A stretch of DNA of 59,774 bases from Lingula anatina (Eukaryota; Brachiopoda; Lingulata; Lingulida; Lingulidae). The notes beneath the pieces are model-generated. The model made no database searches and was not told where the DNA came from. It saw only the letters and a program-made list of their open reading frames with translations. Of this stretch, positions 11,065 to 23,317 are shown piece by piece (the stretch's first letter is position 1; each line of letters opens with the position of its first letter). The stretch lies in NCBI RefSeq assembly GCF_001039355.2, contig NW_019775586.1, positions 230,688 to 290,461 of the forward strand, read 5' to 3'. The position numbers and the translations under genes were made by a program.

Positions 11065-14000
11065 TTAGAAACCTCGCTCGCACACGAAGCCGTGAGCCAC
11101 TCCACAAGCACCTCTCGTCATTCTGAGGTTTTGTGCACCATCCAAGAAGACACACCGACCAGTGTCAGGGTCCCCAGTGACGTCCACTTTCACAGAGTGA
11201 CCATCCCCCGCCCACATCAAAGTACCGCGTTCCATCAGGTCGTTGCCGCTGATCCACCATTTATCGATCCCTGAAAAAGAAAACCAGGCAATATTGAACT
11301 ATCGTACCGACTAGTATTATATTTTTATGTGTATTTGTATATTTTTAGTAGAAAGATTTTCCATTTACTGTCTTACTAGACTTCATGTGTAAATATTGCA
11401 TTATTTATAGAAATGTTTGTCCTTACTCAGTCACAGAATAGCTGCAAAGCTAATGTTTCCTTTCAATTTATACCCGACATGAAATAAAATATATTGTATT
11501 GTATTGTATTGTATTGTATTGTATTGTATTGTATCTTCAAACGTGCAGAAACACAGCTGTGGTTTTGAACACTCTGTTCTTAACTACTAGTAACAGTGTA
11601 TTAGAAATTGGGGAATTGACCGTGAGGCAGTGTACTACATACAGACTTGGTCAAAAAGGTTGACCCACCTCTGATACTGTGCATTTTTGCTTACAAATGA
11701 TCACCTCACATTTGTAAACCAATTTGTACAGGATTTTTTTTTATTCCAGATACCACATCTGACACGAATCATGGTACAGAATGCAAAATATCGGGGAAGA
11801 TTTCCATATTTTTATCAGTTATTAAATTTAGAGCATGCAACCCTTAAATCTCGGGAATCTGGTGTTCCACAATGATTACCAGAGGTGAAAAAATGTCCTT
11901 AAAATAAAAAAGACAACACCAAATGTACAAACAATGAGCATTAGCATGTGCTCGTTAAAAGCCACGTGTCTAATAGCGTGCATGTCTACTGCGTACTTCA
12001 ATTATCTCCTGCGGTGCGCCATGCTTTCAGCAAGGGAAAGAATTCTGTATTGTGGAAAATTGTCTCATTCTTCCAAAATAGCTTGGTGGGGGGATGGCCC
12101 AAATTTTGGGGGGATTGATTCTCCTCTGTATTGCACACATCAAGGTTCTCAGTAGGGTTAATGTAAGGGCTCAAAGATCGTTGCTTAATCCTCAGAACAT
12201 TGCATATCTGCAAATCACTCACAGACGAGAATTTTGAGCAAGTGCGTTGTCACGATGAAGCCTGTATTATCCCTGAAGTCACCTCTTGCCAATGGGATGA
12301 ACACAAACACATGGGATTTATAGTGGGAAAACCTTTTTGACCAAGTCTGTGAAGTCTTTGGTAATACTTTTAATCGGGAGTTTTAGTTATATACGCCCCC
12401 TCTAATATAAATGTCTTCAAAAGAAGCTAAACGAACTAAAGAAAAACAAAAGTTTATCAGTATAGATAATAGAATTTAGTTTAAAATATGTCCTGACCAT
12501 AACAAGGATAATTCCCATGAGATGTTCATGAGATGATTACCTTGACCTCCTTTCAAAGTCAAGGTCACAATCAATTTAAGTATTTTTGAAAGAACATTCC
12601 TGCATCTGTATCAAGGTAAAATTTCAATACCTCGTGTGATTTAAGAGACAGACACTGAAAGAAGTGCCCGCGTTAATCATCGTAAAATCTGCCTTAACCA
12701 GTGATTTTACTGTGTCTTTCCACATGTGGTCTACTTCATATGCACAGGAAGGAAGGTTTACCTGAGGAAGCGACACCACTGTCATTGAAGGGCTCGCCTT
12801 TGATGTAGTTGAATTCTTCCTCGGAATTCAGGGACGCCAGACGGGCCCCGTAAAGGCGGGCACACAGTCGGTCGGCGTCAGCCCAGCTCACTGTCTCAGC
12901 AACGAAAATGTAGCAGGATTTGAAGTCATCATTACGCACGAAACAACTGGGGCACGGGTTCACTGGAAAATAGCAAAATGGCTGATCTCTTCAATCTTGT
13001 CAAAACTTTTTACATACGGACGTACGCGCGCACGCACACGCATACACACACACACGTTTGCACCCGCGTGCGCACATAAACTTGTTTGTGTATATGTTAT
13101 AGGCCTGACAGAAATCGCAATCTCGTTTACAAATAACCAAGATGGTCTGGATTACTATAGAAATGTTCACCCTAGTATAAAAGGCCCATAATCTTTGCTG
13201 ATATAATTATTTCATACCAATTATGCACGAGAAATTTATGAACATAAATCCGTTTACTATTTGGAATCATTGTGGTGCAATTTGATAAATCTAAAATGGT
13301 CACCAACTGTCAGAGAAATAGCTTTTAAATCTGAGAATGGCTTCAAAACTTAGTTTACCATTGCATCTGTGATCCAGTTCCCACAGCAGGTCCTTGGCGT
13401 TTTGTAAGTCGGCTATAGCCTCATCGATTGCCGCGTGCTGTTCTGCGAGAATCTGCATGCTCCTCTCATGAGGTGGACACTTTAAGTATTCGACTGCAAC
13501 AGAAACGAAAGTTCCAAATTCGCAATAAAGTCACAAAAGAAGGGAATAATGTTAAATAATGGTGACATAAACTTGACCTCTCTTCCACTTTGAGTCTCTC
13601 AATCATTACCAATAAAGCTAGGTGGGACGCGACGGAGAGTTTCACATGATAGAGAGTCCGGTTCCCGTTAATTTGCTCAGGTAAACCTCGTCCTACATTT
13701 TGAACCACTTACGTCAGGCTAACCCTAACCTGTATAATTAAATGGAGTTTGGACTCTCTGTGGCACGAACCCTCAGTTTCGTCACACCTGCTTACCATTT
13801 TTACAAGCTGTCGCGATCAGTTCCTGTGTCTTGGAGATCAAATCATTGAAGTTCTTTGTGATAAAAACGTAGCTGTCGAATGGTTCCGAGGCGATCAACT
13901 CAAGATTGTCTCTGAAACGACAATTAAATTCAACTCATTAGGGATTGGTGGAAAGCAACGCTGCAAGTCGTACTGAAATGTAGTATTTTTGAAAAGATTT

Positions 14001-16118
14001 GTATTGTTCATGTGTATGGGGGATCACACACAAGTTGAAAACAGAAACAATGGTAATGAACAATAATCCGCTTTCTTCAACCATCAAAATTTGCGACGAG
14101 GAACAGGTTTTGTATTTCTCTAGTGTGTCTGCCGAAAGTGATTCCCGGGACGACCAAAACCATGACAATACTAATCTGAGAGCTTTCTTTTCTATAATGG
14201 ACGGCTGCAAATCAAACTGGTATGTCTACGTTCCAGATTTAAGTGCTGTTTGAGTGTCATTTTCGGCTAATCAAAAAATTTTAAATACACAGCAATGGCT
14301 GGAAAAACAAAATTGTTTCTTATAATAATACAAATCTATCCCTTTTCACATGAAAGCACGCCCATTGTAATCCAACACATAGGAATATTTTGACAGGTTT
14401 TCAAAGATGATACCCTAATATGTTACCAAGGACTGTGGACATGCAGATATAAAAAGATTTTGACTTTACCTTCGGATGGAGTTCCCGACCCCTATAGTCA
14501 TGATCTGGATCCCGTCAGCCTTCAGTTTATCAGCGTTCGGAACCGTTAATTCTTTGTCAGAGTTTGGTTTACCATCACTAATGAGAATCACCATCTTTGC
14601 GTCAGTCTCGGTTCTGGGGCTTGCATGGAAGACGCTATGAACGACGGCCAAGCCCCCCGAAGTGTTGGTTCTACCGCCCAACTCATTCTTAAATGTTTTT
14701 TCACTCATCAGACCGATATGATCCAAAATGGCTTGCTTTTCTGTAATCGCAAAACAAAAAACAAAAAAAAAAAAAAAAAAAAAAGAGTTAAATTTAGCCT
14801 CGCCACGAAGACTTCGGATACTTCGGATTACTGTGGTAAATATTGGACGATATCGAAGCGTACTTTTATAAAGCACATGCATTGTTTCTATATATTGGGT
14901 ATGTCAGATACAATAAGACAAGATAAGATAAGGTAAGGATTTAATTAAACGAATTGAAAATTCATATATAACGTAAATTTAATTGATATTTGTGTTAAAT
15001 GTATAAAGTTTTAAGATTACAATACGGTTGCTAAAATTCGACATTTGTTGTTAAAATGAAAAACAGCGGATGTATAAAAACTCTTTAGAAAACGTTAAGT
15101 TCCTTTATAAGTTTAAAAGTATAAATAAATAAGAAATTGCACAGACCATGAGCTGGGTGGGGACAGTCAAGCATTTTTTCTCTGATTTTTATTCTAATCT
15201 ATCTGTGTAAATGACGTTTTAGTGATAAAAGTCACCAACTTTGAAACAAAATAGTAGCGAAAAAGTTTTGTTATTGTCACAAGAGCACCCTAAGTAAAGG
15301 GTCATTAAAACGTCTATAAACACAATGCACCATGGACGATGTTATTGATTACAGAACATTACATTATGTACTACATACAAACTTTAAAAAAAAAACTGCC
15401 GTGGAACAAGCTCCGATACAAACGAAGCGTTGATCAAAATCATGATTGCCAAGTTAAAATTTTTGGGGCACTCTACACATTTTCTTCATGTTATTTTAAA
15501 TTTCTATTTAATTGTAACTTATAAAATACAGAATGGAACTACTTCTCACCTGAGAAGTCTGCCAAGCCCATATATTTAGTCGCCTTTACACTGAAGTAGA
15601 CTAGACCAATACGGGTGTGACCAGGCCCTATCTCGTACACATTCACAAAATCCTGAACAAAGCCGACCACCCGTCCATAGTTTTTGAAGCCCACGCTCTT
15701 GGAGGCGTCCAGCAAAAACACTAAGTCCACTGCGTCGTTTTCGCTGCAAATGACAAGTTCTCCTGGAAATGGTAGCCAAACGTGATAGGTGTGATCGAAT
15801 CCAGCAAACTCGACTTATGTTAAGTTTTAGATGAGCTGTCAAATGCTTATTCACTTTTGCATTATAAAGCCGATTGACGAAGGTCTGATAGTAATTACAT
15901 AAAGTATTTCTTTTAATTGTCTCTATCAAAAAAGTCAGAATAATATGACGCATTAAAATGTCTTTTAATTCTAAAAATTAAAAAAACTTAGAACATCTTC
16001 AGCAAAGTTTGATAATTTATGAACATAATAAGTTACCTTTGACGCTTCTCGGTTCTGTTTTCTTTGCCAAAGCAAAGGCAGAGAAGAGAACTACCGTTAA
16101 TACCCAGGACATTCTCAT
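11065..16118 (-). CDS. Secreted vWA plus C-type-lectin-domain protein, paralogue A
   Basis: Seven exons: 16118-16037, 15762-15550, 14740-14470, 13911-13796, 13493-13359, 12962-12762, 11270-11065. All junctions are GT-AG and in phase, giving 407 residues. Residues 1-18 are a signal peptide. Residues about 40-225 form a von Willebrand factor A domain with a complete MIDAS: DASKS (46-50), Thr125 in RTNTSGG and Asp154 in ISDGKPN, so metal-dependent ligand binding is plausible. Residues 228-273 form an amphipathic helical neck bounded by cysteines (KCPP, HRCNG), likely used for oligomerisation. Residues 276-405 are a long-form CTLD (CPSC, SCYIF, RLCARL, CVFLD, ACG, VCE). The calcium/sugar motifs QPD or EPN and WND are absent, so binding is probably not classical calcium-dependent sugar recognition. 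The exon plan matches paralogue B at 23318-27087. The substrate is unknown. Confidence 0.92.
11493..11534. repeat. (TATTG)n microsatellite
   Basis: About eight tandem TATTG units in the last intron of paralogue A. Confidence 0.95.
11642..12349. mobile_element. Degenerate Tc1/mariner-like element in the last intron of paralogue A
   Basis: About 708 bp bounded by inverted ends of some 27 bp. The left starts CAGACTTGGTCAAAAAGGTT; the right ends with AACCTTTTTGACCAAGTCTG. TA precedes the left end, and the right end is followed by TG, one change from the TA duplication expected for this superfamily. On the minus strand there are broken frames with fragments that recall transposase motifs (a CGTGACAACGCAC segment read as RDNA, and PYINPTENLDV recalling PDLNPIEN) separated by stops and frameshifts. 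The element is dead; the family call rests mainly on ends and flanks. Confidence 0.65.
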
Positions 16119-16179
16119 GGTGAAACCGCTAGCATGAGAACCTTGCAATCGTTTGTCACTTTTCCTTGCTTTGTCGTGG

Positions 16180-16186
16180 TTTTAAA
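16180..16186 (-). promoter_or_regulatory. TATA-like element of vWA-CTLD paralogue A
   Basis: TTTAAAA 62-68 bp upstream of the ATG. It is followed by CCACGACAAA, GTGACA and CGATTGCAA, the same words in the same order as upstream of paralogue B (27142). Confidence 0.5.
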
Positions 16187-17312
16187 TCACATTTCAAAGC
16201 TGCACAAAACAACTTTAATTATTTATTGAAAGGCTTCTTCACAATTTTGATGTACGTGCGGGAATAATGGCTGTTAGATTGGCAGTTTTACGCTAAATGG
16301 ATCATAAATAATGGACTCTTTTGCTAGCAACCGTTCATCCAAAACATGTGTGAGCAAAATTATGATTAAATATTTCTGACTTCAATAAAATTGTAAATAC
16401 AGAAATATAATAAGCCAAGATGTTGCAAAAGCTAGACTTCAAGAGATACAGAGAAAACATTTAACATTATTTCAGTCCTATTCGACAGGATATATGTTTA
16501 TGCTACCGTCGGAAATTAATTCCACGCAGATTTGACATTTTTCTAGGCGAGATGCCAATTCATATTCCTATAAAACTCACGGCCAACTTCCTAACTAAAA
16601 GAATATCGTGAAAACTGTAGCTTAATCCATCTGAAAACATGAGTATAGACATGAATGACTGAAGTCGTATCACTGCTTGTTGGTTGAACGTACTTTTTCA
16701 ATGTAAAATTAAAATGGAATAAATGGACTGTTATTTAATTGGTCACTGATTTGTTTGAAAACCCTATGCTGAGATTTCCAGGGTCAGATAAACAGTCCTG
16801 GAACCAAAAGTCTAATTTTATCCCCAAATTAGCATTGGTTTCTTTATTATTATAAAATTTATATAATAGTGTTTGTGTGCATGAATTGAGAGGAGTCTCT
16901 GAGATTAGTTTGCTGTCAAAAATTTCTTTTTTTTTTAATACAACACAATCACAATCACATATTTGTTAGTTGAAAATGTCATTTTATTGACATTTGTACT
17001 GTGATTTAACACACAAATTACGAATTAAAAATACATACAGTTAAATATAATTATGTGAGTGATAACCGTGTAAGGTAAATCATTTACAAGTTTAAAATAT
17101 AATTTAAGTTTCAAAAAAGACGGATTGAAAATTGTTAAATCATTTTATTGTGACCAACAAATTATAGTTTTATTCACGTACTGCTATAAGTCCTTTGAGT
17201 GCCCTTCAGGAGAATTAACTAGATATACATTAAAGATATACTAGATATACATAAACCGAAAATGGAAATGAGCAGGCAAACCTAACCTAACCCTACACCC
17301 TACCATGTACGC

Positions 17313-17500
17313 TTTATAAGTTGGAAGTAGAAAATGAATTGCATTTTCTCTCAAATTGTCCTCTCTACAAGAGCAACACAACAGTCGTTTTTCAAGAAGC
17401 AACAAAACCACGTAACCACTTAGCTCATTAACTCCCAGACCTTGCTAAAAGAGTTTTTAAAGCTCAAAATTTACAAAATTACCTCCTAGTTTGTGTATTT
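17313..17500 (+). pseudogene. Possible retrotransposon polyprotein remnant
   Basis: Read on the plus strand, this gives VENELHFLSNCPLY followed by an interrupted stretch ending near DLAKRVFKAQNLQNYLL. The pattern of acidic residues, HFL, then CP.Y is common at the C-terminal end of non-LTR-retrotransposon reverse-transcriptase polyproteins in animal genomes. A stop codon interrupts the frame and no upstream reverse-transcriptase core was recognised, so it is at best a short dead fragment. Confidence 0.35.
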
Positions 17501-18829
17501 TGATAAAGATATCATTAGTTGGGCATGTTTTCAGAAGAATGTATTCTGTTCAGGCCACTGTGACGGTCTGGCGATAATCCTTTTAAAAGTTTACACTATA
17601 CGTGAGATTCACAAGTTCAACTTGAGGTACCCTGGAAAATCGCCCAACCCTGCATTTGAGAAGTTTCTGAAATTATTTATTATGGAAATGAGAAGCCGTT
17701 GAATATTCAGCACAGGCCAAAATCTACACTCAGTTAATTGCACTGCTATAGTTTTTTGATATAGTATACAGTGTAACACATGATTGTTTTATATTACTTC
17801 ATAATTATATAATAAACAGTGTTTTTATATAATATCTATGATATGATTGATATCTGTGATATGGTGTACACTGCACCCAGAAACACGCGGTTTATAGGAT
17901 GCAATAAACTTTCTTCGCTGTATAAAGTAAGGGAAAATGTTGAAAAAGCTGAATAAAGTAAGGTAAAAATGGCGAAAATGTTGTATTATCTCGGTGAAAA
18001 TGTTGAAAAAGCATAAATTATTCAATGTTGTGATATTCGTCTAGTTGAACTACCTCAAAGTGCTAGTTTCGGTTGCGGATGTTTCCATTATTGATGTTAA
18101 ATGCTATCCTGGTTTTATTTTGCGCAGCTGTTGTAATCGAACCGGTGCTTATTAGTCCTGGAAACTAAATGTAGGGTAATTTGCATGGCGCGACACCGGA
18201 ACCACGTGCTCAGCCGTGTCACGCTGACTCTGAATCCATGTTCAGTATTAGTCATTCTATATCTGACACGCTTGTCAATGATACCTTGAAATGTCCAAAC
18301 ATGTACCTGAGTTAAATATGTACATGTACATTGTACACTTAGCAAAAAGCGGTTTTAGTACAAGTGATATATCAGTTTCAAGTTGTCGTGTCTGCAATAG
18401 GCATCAGGTATTACCTCGGCCAAGGGTTATGTGTATTGGTTCCATTTGTCTGTCTGCGTGTTAAAAACATTATGCAAAACAAAATGTGGATTGATTTTGA
18501 TGAATTTTTCAAAAACTGTCGTGAGGGGATCAAATAAAAAACGATAAGATTTTGGGTGTAATTAATTAATTAAGTCTGTTTGTTTGTTTGCAACATTTTA
18601 CAAAAACTTTAGGAAGGCTTTAGATGAAACTTCAGAATAGATGAGAAATTGGCTGAACATTGGTGTTGATTGATAAATTAATTTATAGCTTTAACTAATT
18701 CAATTTATTAATTGCTTTAATAACTAAATTAATTATAATGCTAATTCAGTTAATTAAGTAGTAAATTGACGATGAATAATAATGATATTGAGCTGCCTTA
18801 GCGGAGGTCTGAGCTTTCTGTTTGATTTC

Positions 18830-19225
18830 AGTTTCTTCGATTTTTAAAGATGCATACAAAGTCAATTTTTTGTCACAAAAACCAACCAAATGCCAGCCTA
18901 TAGTTTCATGTAGTATAACTAAGAGAATTACCAAAAGGCATTGTTTAATTTTACCCGAAAATGATGTTTGAACGGATTTTTCTTCTGGCATTCTAAGCTG
19001 TATGTCAATGGGGCAGGAAAATAGGCCACGAAAGTAGGTTAAATTTACAACCAAAAATTTAAAGAAAGGAGCAGTCTAAAGGTCTTTTATGGCTGATCGA
19101 GTGATCTATTCAGTTTATCCCTTGGCATGTCAAATTTATTCGAGTCATATAAGAATCTAGTAGAAGTGATTTACATGTGTTACTGGGAATCCACGCTCCA
19201 CCGATGCTCGGTTCGTATGTACCTT
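18830..19225 (-). repeat. Dispersed repeat of about 400 bp, copy 1
   Basis: Matches the reverse complement of 32020-32415 across its length. Shared words include AAAGATGCATA, CAAATGCCAGC, AGTATAACTAAGAGAAT, AAAAGGCATTGTTTAAT, GAAAGGAGCAGTCT and GATCGAGT. No terminal inverted repeat was identified. It may be part of a longer interspersed element. Confidence 0.75.
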
Positions 19226-20073
19226 TAACACACCACCAGGCGTTTCCAGTTCTTGGTGCTGATAGATGAGAACTAATACTTATGTCGGGAATTAAAAGAA
19301 ACGAACAGCCGCGTAACAATTCTTACCTTTTTATTTAATTTAGGATTCAAGACGTATCAAATCCCTTAATTTTTTTTAAATGCACTATTTCTTGGAATGT
19401 GTCACTAGCTCACTGTACTACTAAAAACGAGGTCTCAAATATACAATTTGAAATATCGTTGATATATAAATGTCAAAAGCTTTATCGTCTATCTATTCAG
19501 TTTCATAGACTTTTGAGAGTTTTTTCAACCTCAGCGAACTAGTCCTCTGTTATACTGTATGTCTATCCTCACTATTCATGTCTGTCGCCAGACAAATCTT
19601 TCTGACTCTCCAATGGAAATGTGTTTAACTTCACATCTAGCCCAATACTGGGTCGTTACATGTGGCAGAGACAGAAGAGACAGGATACACGCTAAAAGCA
19701 ACTCTGTTTTAAGGGATCATACTTTACTGTCTTGATACATTGTATCATCGGGCTGTCTCCTTGACACTTGACACGCTTTTGCGATTACCAAGGTTAAAAA
19801 AATTGATATCATTGAAAATAACTCCTAGGTCGGCATAGAGTGGTACAAGCCGGATCTGTCTATTGACTTTAGAGGGGTGGCGCAGATATCGGACCAAGAA
19901 GTGTCAATATTCTTTTGATTTTTACCGACTTGCGGTGTATGATAATTTCGTATCGTCAATAACTGGGGTTTTTTTCTAATTTAGGCAATCTCAAGGATGA
20001 TTTATCGCACAGTCAACATAGGGAAAAAATATTTTTCTTTCAAAACAAGTGACCCACTGTACTGCAGATGCTC

Positions 20074-20080
20074 TATTTAA
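20074..20080 (+). promoter_or_regulatory. TATA-like element of the plus-strand lectin gene
   Basis: TATTTAA placed so that transcription would start near 20102-20106, just ahead of the first ATG at 20112. Confidence 0.45.
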
Positions 20081-20111
20081 AGAGACACCGACTCCTTCAC
20101 ATTGCGTCAGA

Positions 20112-22339
20112 ATGGAACCAAGCAATTTGTTCACATATCTCGCTTCACTGAAAAATATGAATATTTCAGAGAAATTGCTGCTTTGTATTTTTGCCATCGG
20201 GTGCATATCTGCCCTTCCGAACACTGACACGGAAATTCAGGAACTGAAAAGAAAAGTGGACCAGCTGTATACCGTGGTCAGCCAGTTAGAAACGAAGTTA
20301 GTGACTAAACCAGGTAATGGTTTTCACCGATACTCAGTATATAGGTCCATTTGATATTTTTAAAAAATTTTATTAATAGTAGGCAAGTGGAACTTACCTT
20401 GCATCAGTCTAGCAACTGAAATCACCGAAAAAAAATTAGTAGATTTGTAAACATAAACAGGCTTAATTTCAAGCCTTCGTTACTGGAGCTCGAAGCACCA
20501 TATCACATTCTCCACTCCGTCTTGTTTATTTTCATGAAAGTAGAAAGTTTGCAACTTGCTAGGAAGCGTGTATGATGTCTATCGACTCTGGAAATGTGTA
20601 GAATGTTTATTTTGAATAACTCAGTGATTAGCTTGCGGCTACTTTTGCGGTGTAGTCCCGCTTTTGAAAATGAAAAATTCTTCGTGACTTGGGCGTCTTT
20701 TGCTGCAGGTCATTATTTTTAGTTGTTTGGTGTTTTTAGTAATATTTTAGCTATTAATAAAATCCTTAGTAAAGTTACATCCATTAGAAGCAAGACGATA
20801 TGGTGAAGTGGAATAGTCAACTGTTTTACACGAAACACGGCAAAACTGCATTCTCTTAGAAAGTAGTTTCCAATATCTTCGTTACCAGATACTGTGAAAA
20901 ATCTACTTGAATTTGAGGACAAAATGTATCAATGAAGTAAACGTGATTCTCGTAATAACCCTTTAGCGCATTTTTTTTTTTTTTGTTCTTTATTTTGTAA
21001 GCATTGAAAACGTGCAAAAATTATCCTTTTTTTTAATTTCGTTACTGAAACCTTTGTTACTAAATACGAATACTGTACAAAGCATGAAGCACAAAAAGCT
21101 TGATTTATTACTTTCTGTCACCAGTTTTATAAAAAGAAGTAAATCTTTAAATCTTTCACAACTTCATTTTTTATTTTTGTTTTCTTCAAGGGTCTATATG
21201 TTGAGATTCTCTGGTTAAATACCTTCAGGTGGAATTGTCATAGAATTGTCAATGTTTTAAAAATGTATGCGTGTTCATGTTTTAACACAAGTAAAAAATA
21301 CGTTTCAAGTACTCCGGGCACTTCTCGATAAACAACTTTTATTTCAGTGAGTTGTCCTGCGAATTACGTGGAGTTTCAGGGGTCTTGTTACATGTTTGTG
21401 AGATACTTAATGAGCTGGGACGATGCGCAGAGGAACTGCCAATATTCCAATGGCAACCTGGTGACCATCCAGAGCTCAGCTGAACAGGAGTTTCTCACCG
21501 ATTATATCACCAGAAATCGAGGTAAGAGTTTACGCATTTACACCTTTAACGTTCGGAAAAAATTGAAATGTTATCGTTCGTCGAGACCAGGGGCAAAGCC
21601 GACCCCCCCTTCCCCGGTGGCGTTGGAAATTTTTTTTTTTTTCATTTTAGGAAGCGAATTGTGCCATTTGGTACGGTTTAGATCTATAATTCAGCTAGTC
21701 AAAATTCTAATTTCAAGAGAGTTTCATAGGTGTAATATTTTTAAGAAATTGAAGGGGATGTCAGGACCCTCCTTACACCCCTTAAATCCGCCACTGGTCG
21801 AGACTATAATAGTCAGGCGATCCGTATTTTAAAAATAAAACAGAGGTTACCTGTAGATTTAAAAGATATTATAAAAAGCAGCAATCCAAACTTTTTTTTA
21901 GTTTACTGATAATTAAAATATAAAGTTTTGTACATTCAGGCACGTATCCTGATAGTGGGTTTTGGACTGGCGGAATTGACAGAGGCGCAAACGGCCTGTT
22001 TAGATGGACAAAAAACAATAAGCTGATCCAAAATGAAGGAGGTGCGATTTTATATACCTTTAGGCTAATGTTTTTCCGAGGAGAGAGAAGAGAATTTTTG
22101 GCAAATAAACAGTAGTAATGATTAAAAAAAATGAAAATGAATAATATTATTCAATTTTTTAGCTGTACCAAGTACAATATTTTAATTTTTCTCCAGATTT
22201 CCTGGGATGGGACTACTTTGATAGTACTATCACGCAATCTGGTCAAGACTGTCTGGTGATGTGGCGTGACCGTGGCTATCTCTGGCACGACCACAGATGT
22301 TACGAGAAGGTGCACTCTATCTGCGAAATAGAAAAATGA
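20112..22339 (+). CDS. Small secreted coiled-coil C-type lectin
   Basis: Four exons: 20112-20313, 21348-21521, 21940-22041, 22197-22339, all joined in phase 1, give 206 residues; starting at the second in-frame ATG (20157) gives 191. The first ATG has a strong context (AGAATGG), but the second begins a cleaner signal peptide (MNISEKLLLCIFAIGC). A short heptad-like helix follows (IQELKRKVDQLYTVVSQLE), probably for trimerisation. The CTLD starts at VSCPANYVEF and shows SCYMF, SWDDAQRNC, a WIGL-like FWTGGIDRG, DCLVMW, HRCYEK and SICE. QPD/EPN is replaced by NEGDFLGW and WND by LWHDHRC, so the principal calcium site is incomplete. The single-domain layout recalls secreted effector lectins of invertebrates. 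It sits between the two vWA-CTLD genes on the opposite strand; its exon plan differs, so it is not a simple fragment of them. Confidence 0.9.
21586..21800. repeat. Interspersed repeat shared with 44050-44265, copy 1
   Basis: Starts near ACCAGGGGCAAAGCCGACC and ends AAATCCGCCACTGG. The interior shares TTTGGTA.GGTTTAGA and CAGCTAGTCAAAATTCTAA with the kinesin-intron copy. It lies in an intron of the plus-strand lectin gene and extends that exon's open frame artificially. Confidence 0.7.
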
Positions 22340-23284
22340 TGAAAACGAAGAAAGAATAATCAATCCGCTTGATTTGGTAAATTTCTTACTACCGAGAGAA
22401 GGTGTACCCCAATATAAATATAGTAACGGTTAAAACAAAAGTCTATGAACAGTAGAAAAAAGGTAGAAAAAATACACCTGATTTCGTTTATTCTTTTTAC
22501 TGCCGCGAAGAGGTGCGAAATATGCAACGGCAAGAATTTAAGTAGATGGACCGTAAAAACAAAAGTAAAAAATAATCCGGTTGATTTGATTTTGCTTATG
22601 CACATGAATGTTGAAAGATAAATAAAATGATTTTAATTGATGACTCTTAACTTTGTGTTCTTTGTTTTAAAAAGTCTGAGTTAAATGCTTGTGTTCGTCA
22701 AAGTTTGAGACCTAAAAGTCATAGGCTTCTTTGTTAGTTAACACGTAAGTTGGAATTGAAATTAAATTTCAGCGATTGCAAAGATGTGTATGTTACCCAC
22801 TTTTGGGGACTGCCGATTATCTGTTTAAAAGATATATTGGTGCTCACAATGATTTTGTGATTGTTCAAATGTTTATGGCATGCCGTGAACGCCGCCATGT
22901 TGCGTGGTTCCAGCATTGTGGGGAGGGGGGGAGTAAAATAAAGCTTACGAAGACGGACCTGTTATTTACGACAGTTTTGCATTATAGGATACCATCATTT
23001 AACGGCAATTTTTCAAATAAGTGTCTTTTAAACAAAGTCATTGTAATTACAACAGTAGATATGATTGGCAAAATTAGCGCTATTTATTATTTCGACACAG
23101 GACTGGCATCGTTAATACAAATTTTATATGTAAGACATCTGTAAGACGTCTGTGAGATCTAAGCTTAGAGACAATAGAAATCAGTCTTTGAAATGAAAGC
23201 CTTTGAAATATTGCACAAATTAGCTACTATCGAAGCAACCAAATGGATAAGATATATATGACCCCGTTCAAATCAACCGCCATA
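22340..23284. other. Spacer between convergent lectin genes
   Basis: Apart from the candidate polyadenylation signals I see no functional feature. A 122-residue plus-strand frame at 22776-23144 has no recognisable domain. Confidence 0.45.
22621..22626 (+). terminator. AATAAA polyadenylation signal of the plus-strand lectin gene
   Basis: AATAAA 282 bp after the stop codon, followed by a T-rich stretch. Confidence 0.4.
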
Positions 23285-23290
23285 TTTATT
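23285..23290 (-). terminator. AATAAA polyadenylation signal of vWA-CTLD paralogue B
   Basis: AATAAA on the minus strand about 28 bp after the stop codon at 23318-23320. Confidence 0.45.
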
Positions 23291-23317
23291 CTGATACTCT
23301 AATGTTAGTGATCAGTC

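Larger units (their letters stand above)
16187..20073. other. Spacer between divergent lectin genes
   Basis: No intact gene was recognised. The stretch is AT-rich and includes a probable retroelement remnant (17313-17500) and one copy of a dispersed repeat (18830-19225) that recurs inverted at 32020-32415. The remaining short open frames lack splice or domain support. Confidence 0.45.

Noticed and set aside
13021-13080. Possible Z-DNA or promoter element (CG/CA alternating run)
   Set aside because: It is a short purine-pyrimidine alternation within an intron of vWA-CTLD A, with no other regulatory signal.
14625-14936. Plus-strand 103-residue frame opposite a vWA exon
   Set aside because: It is the antisense shadow of the exon 14740-14470, which has strong protein motifs and matching splice phases.
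18746-19054. 102-residue minus-strand frame with a hydrophobic centre (CLLVILLVILHETIGWHLVGF)
   Set aside because: It lies in a dispersed repeat; the second copy at 32020-32415 breaks the frame, so a conserved protein is unlikely.
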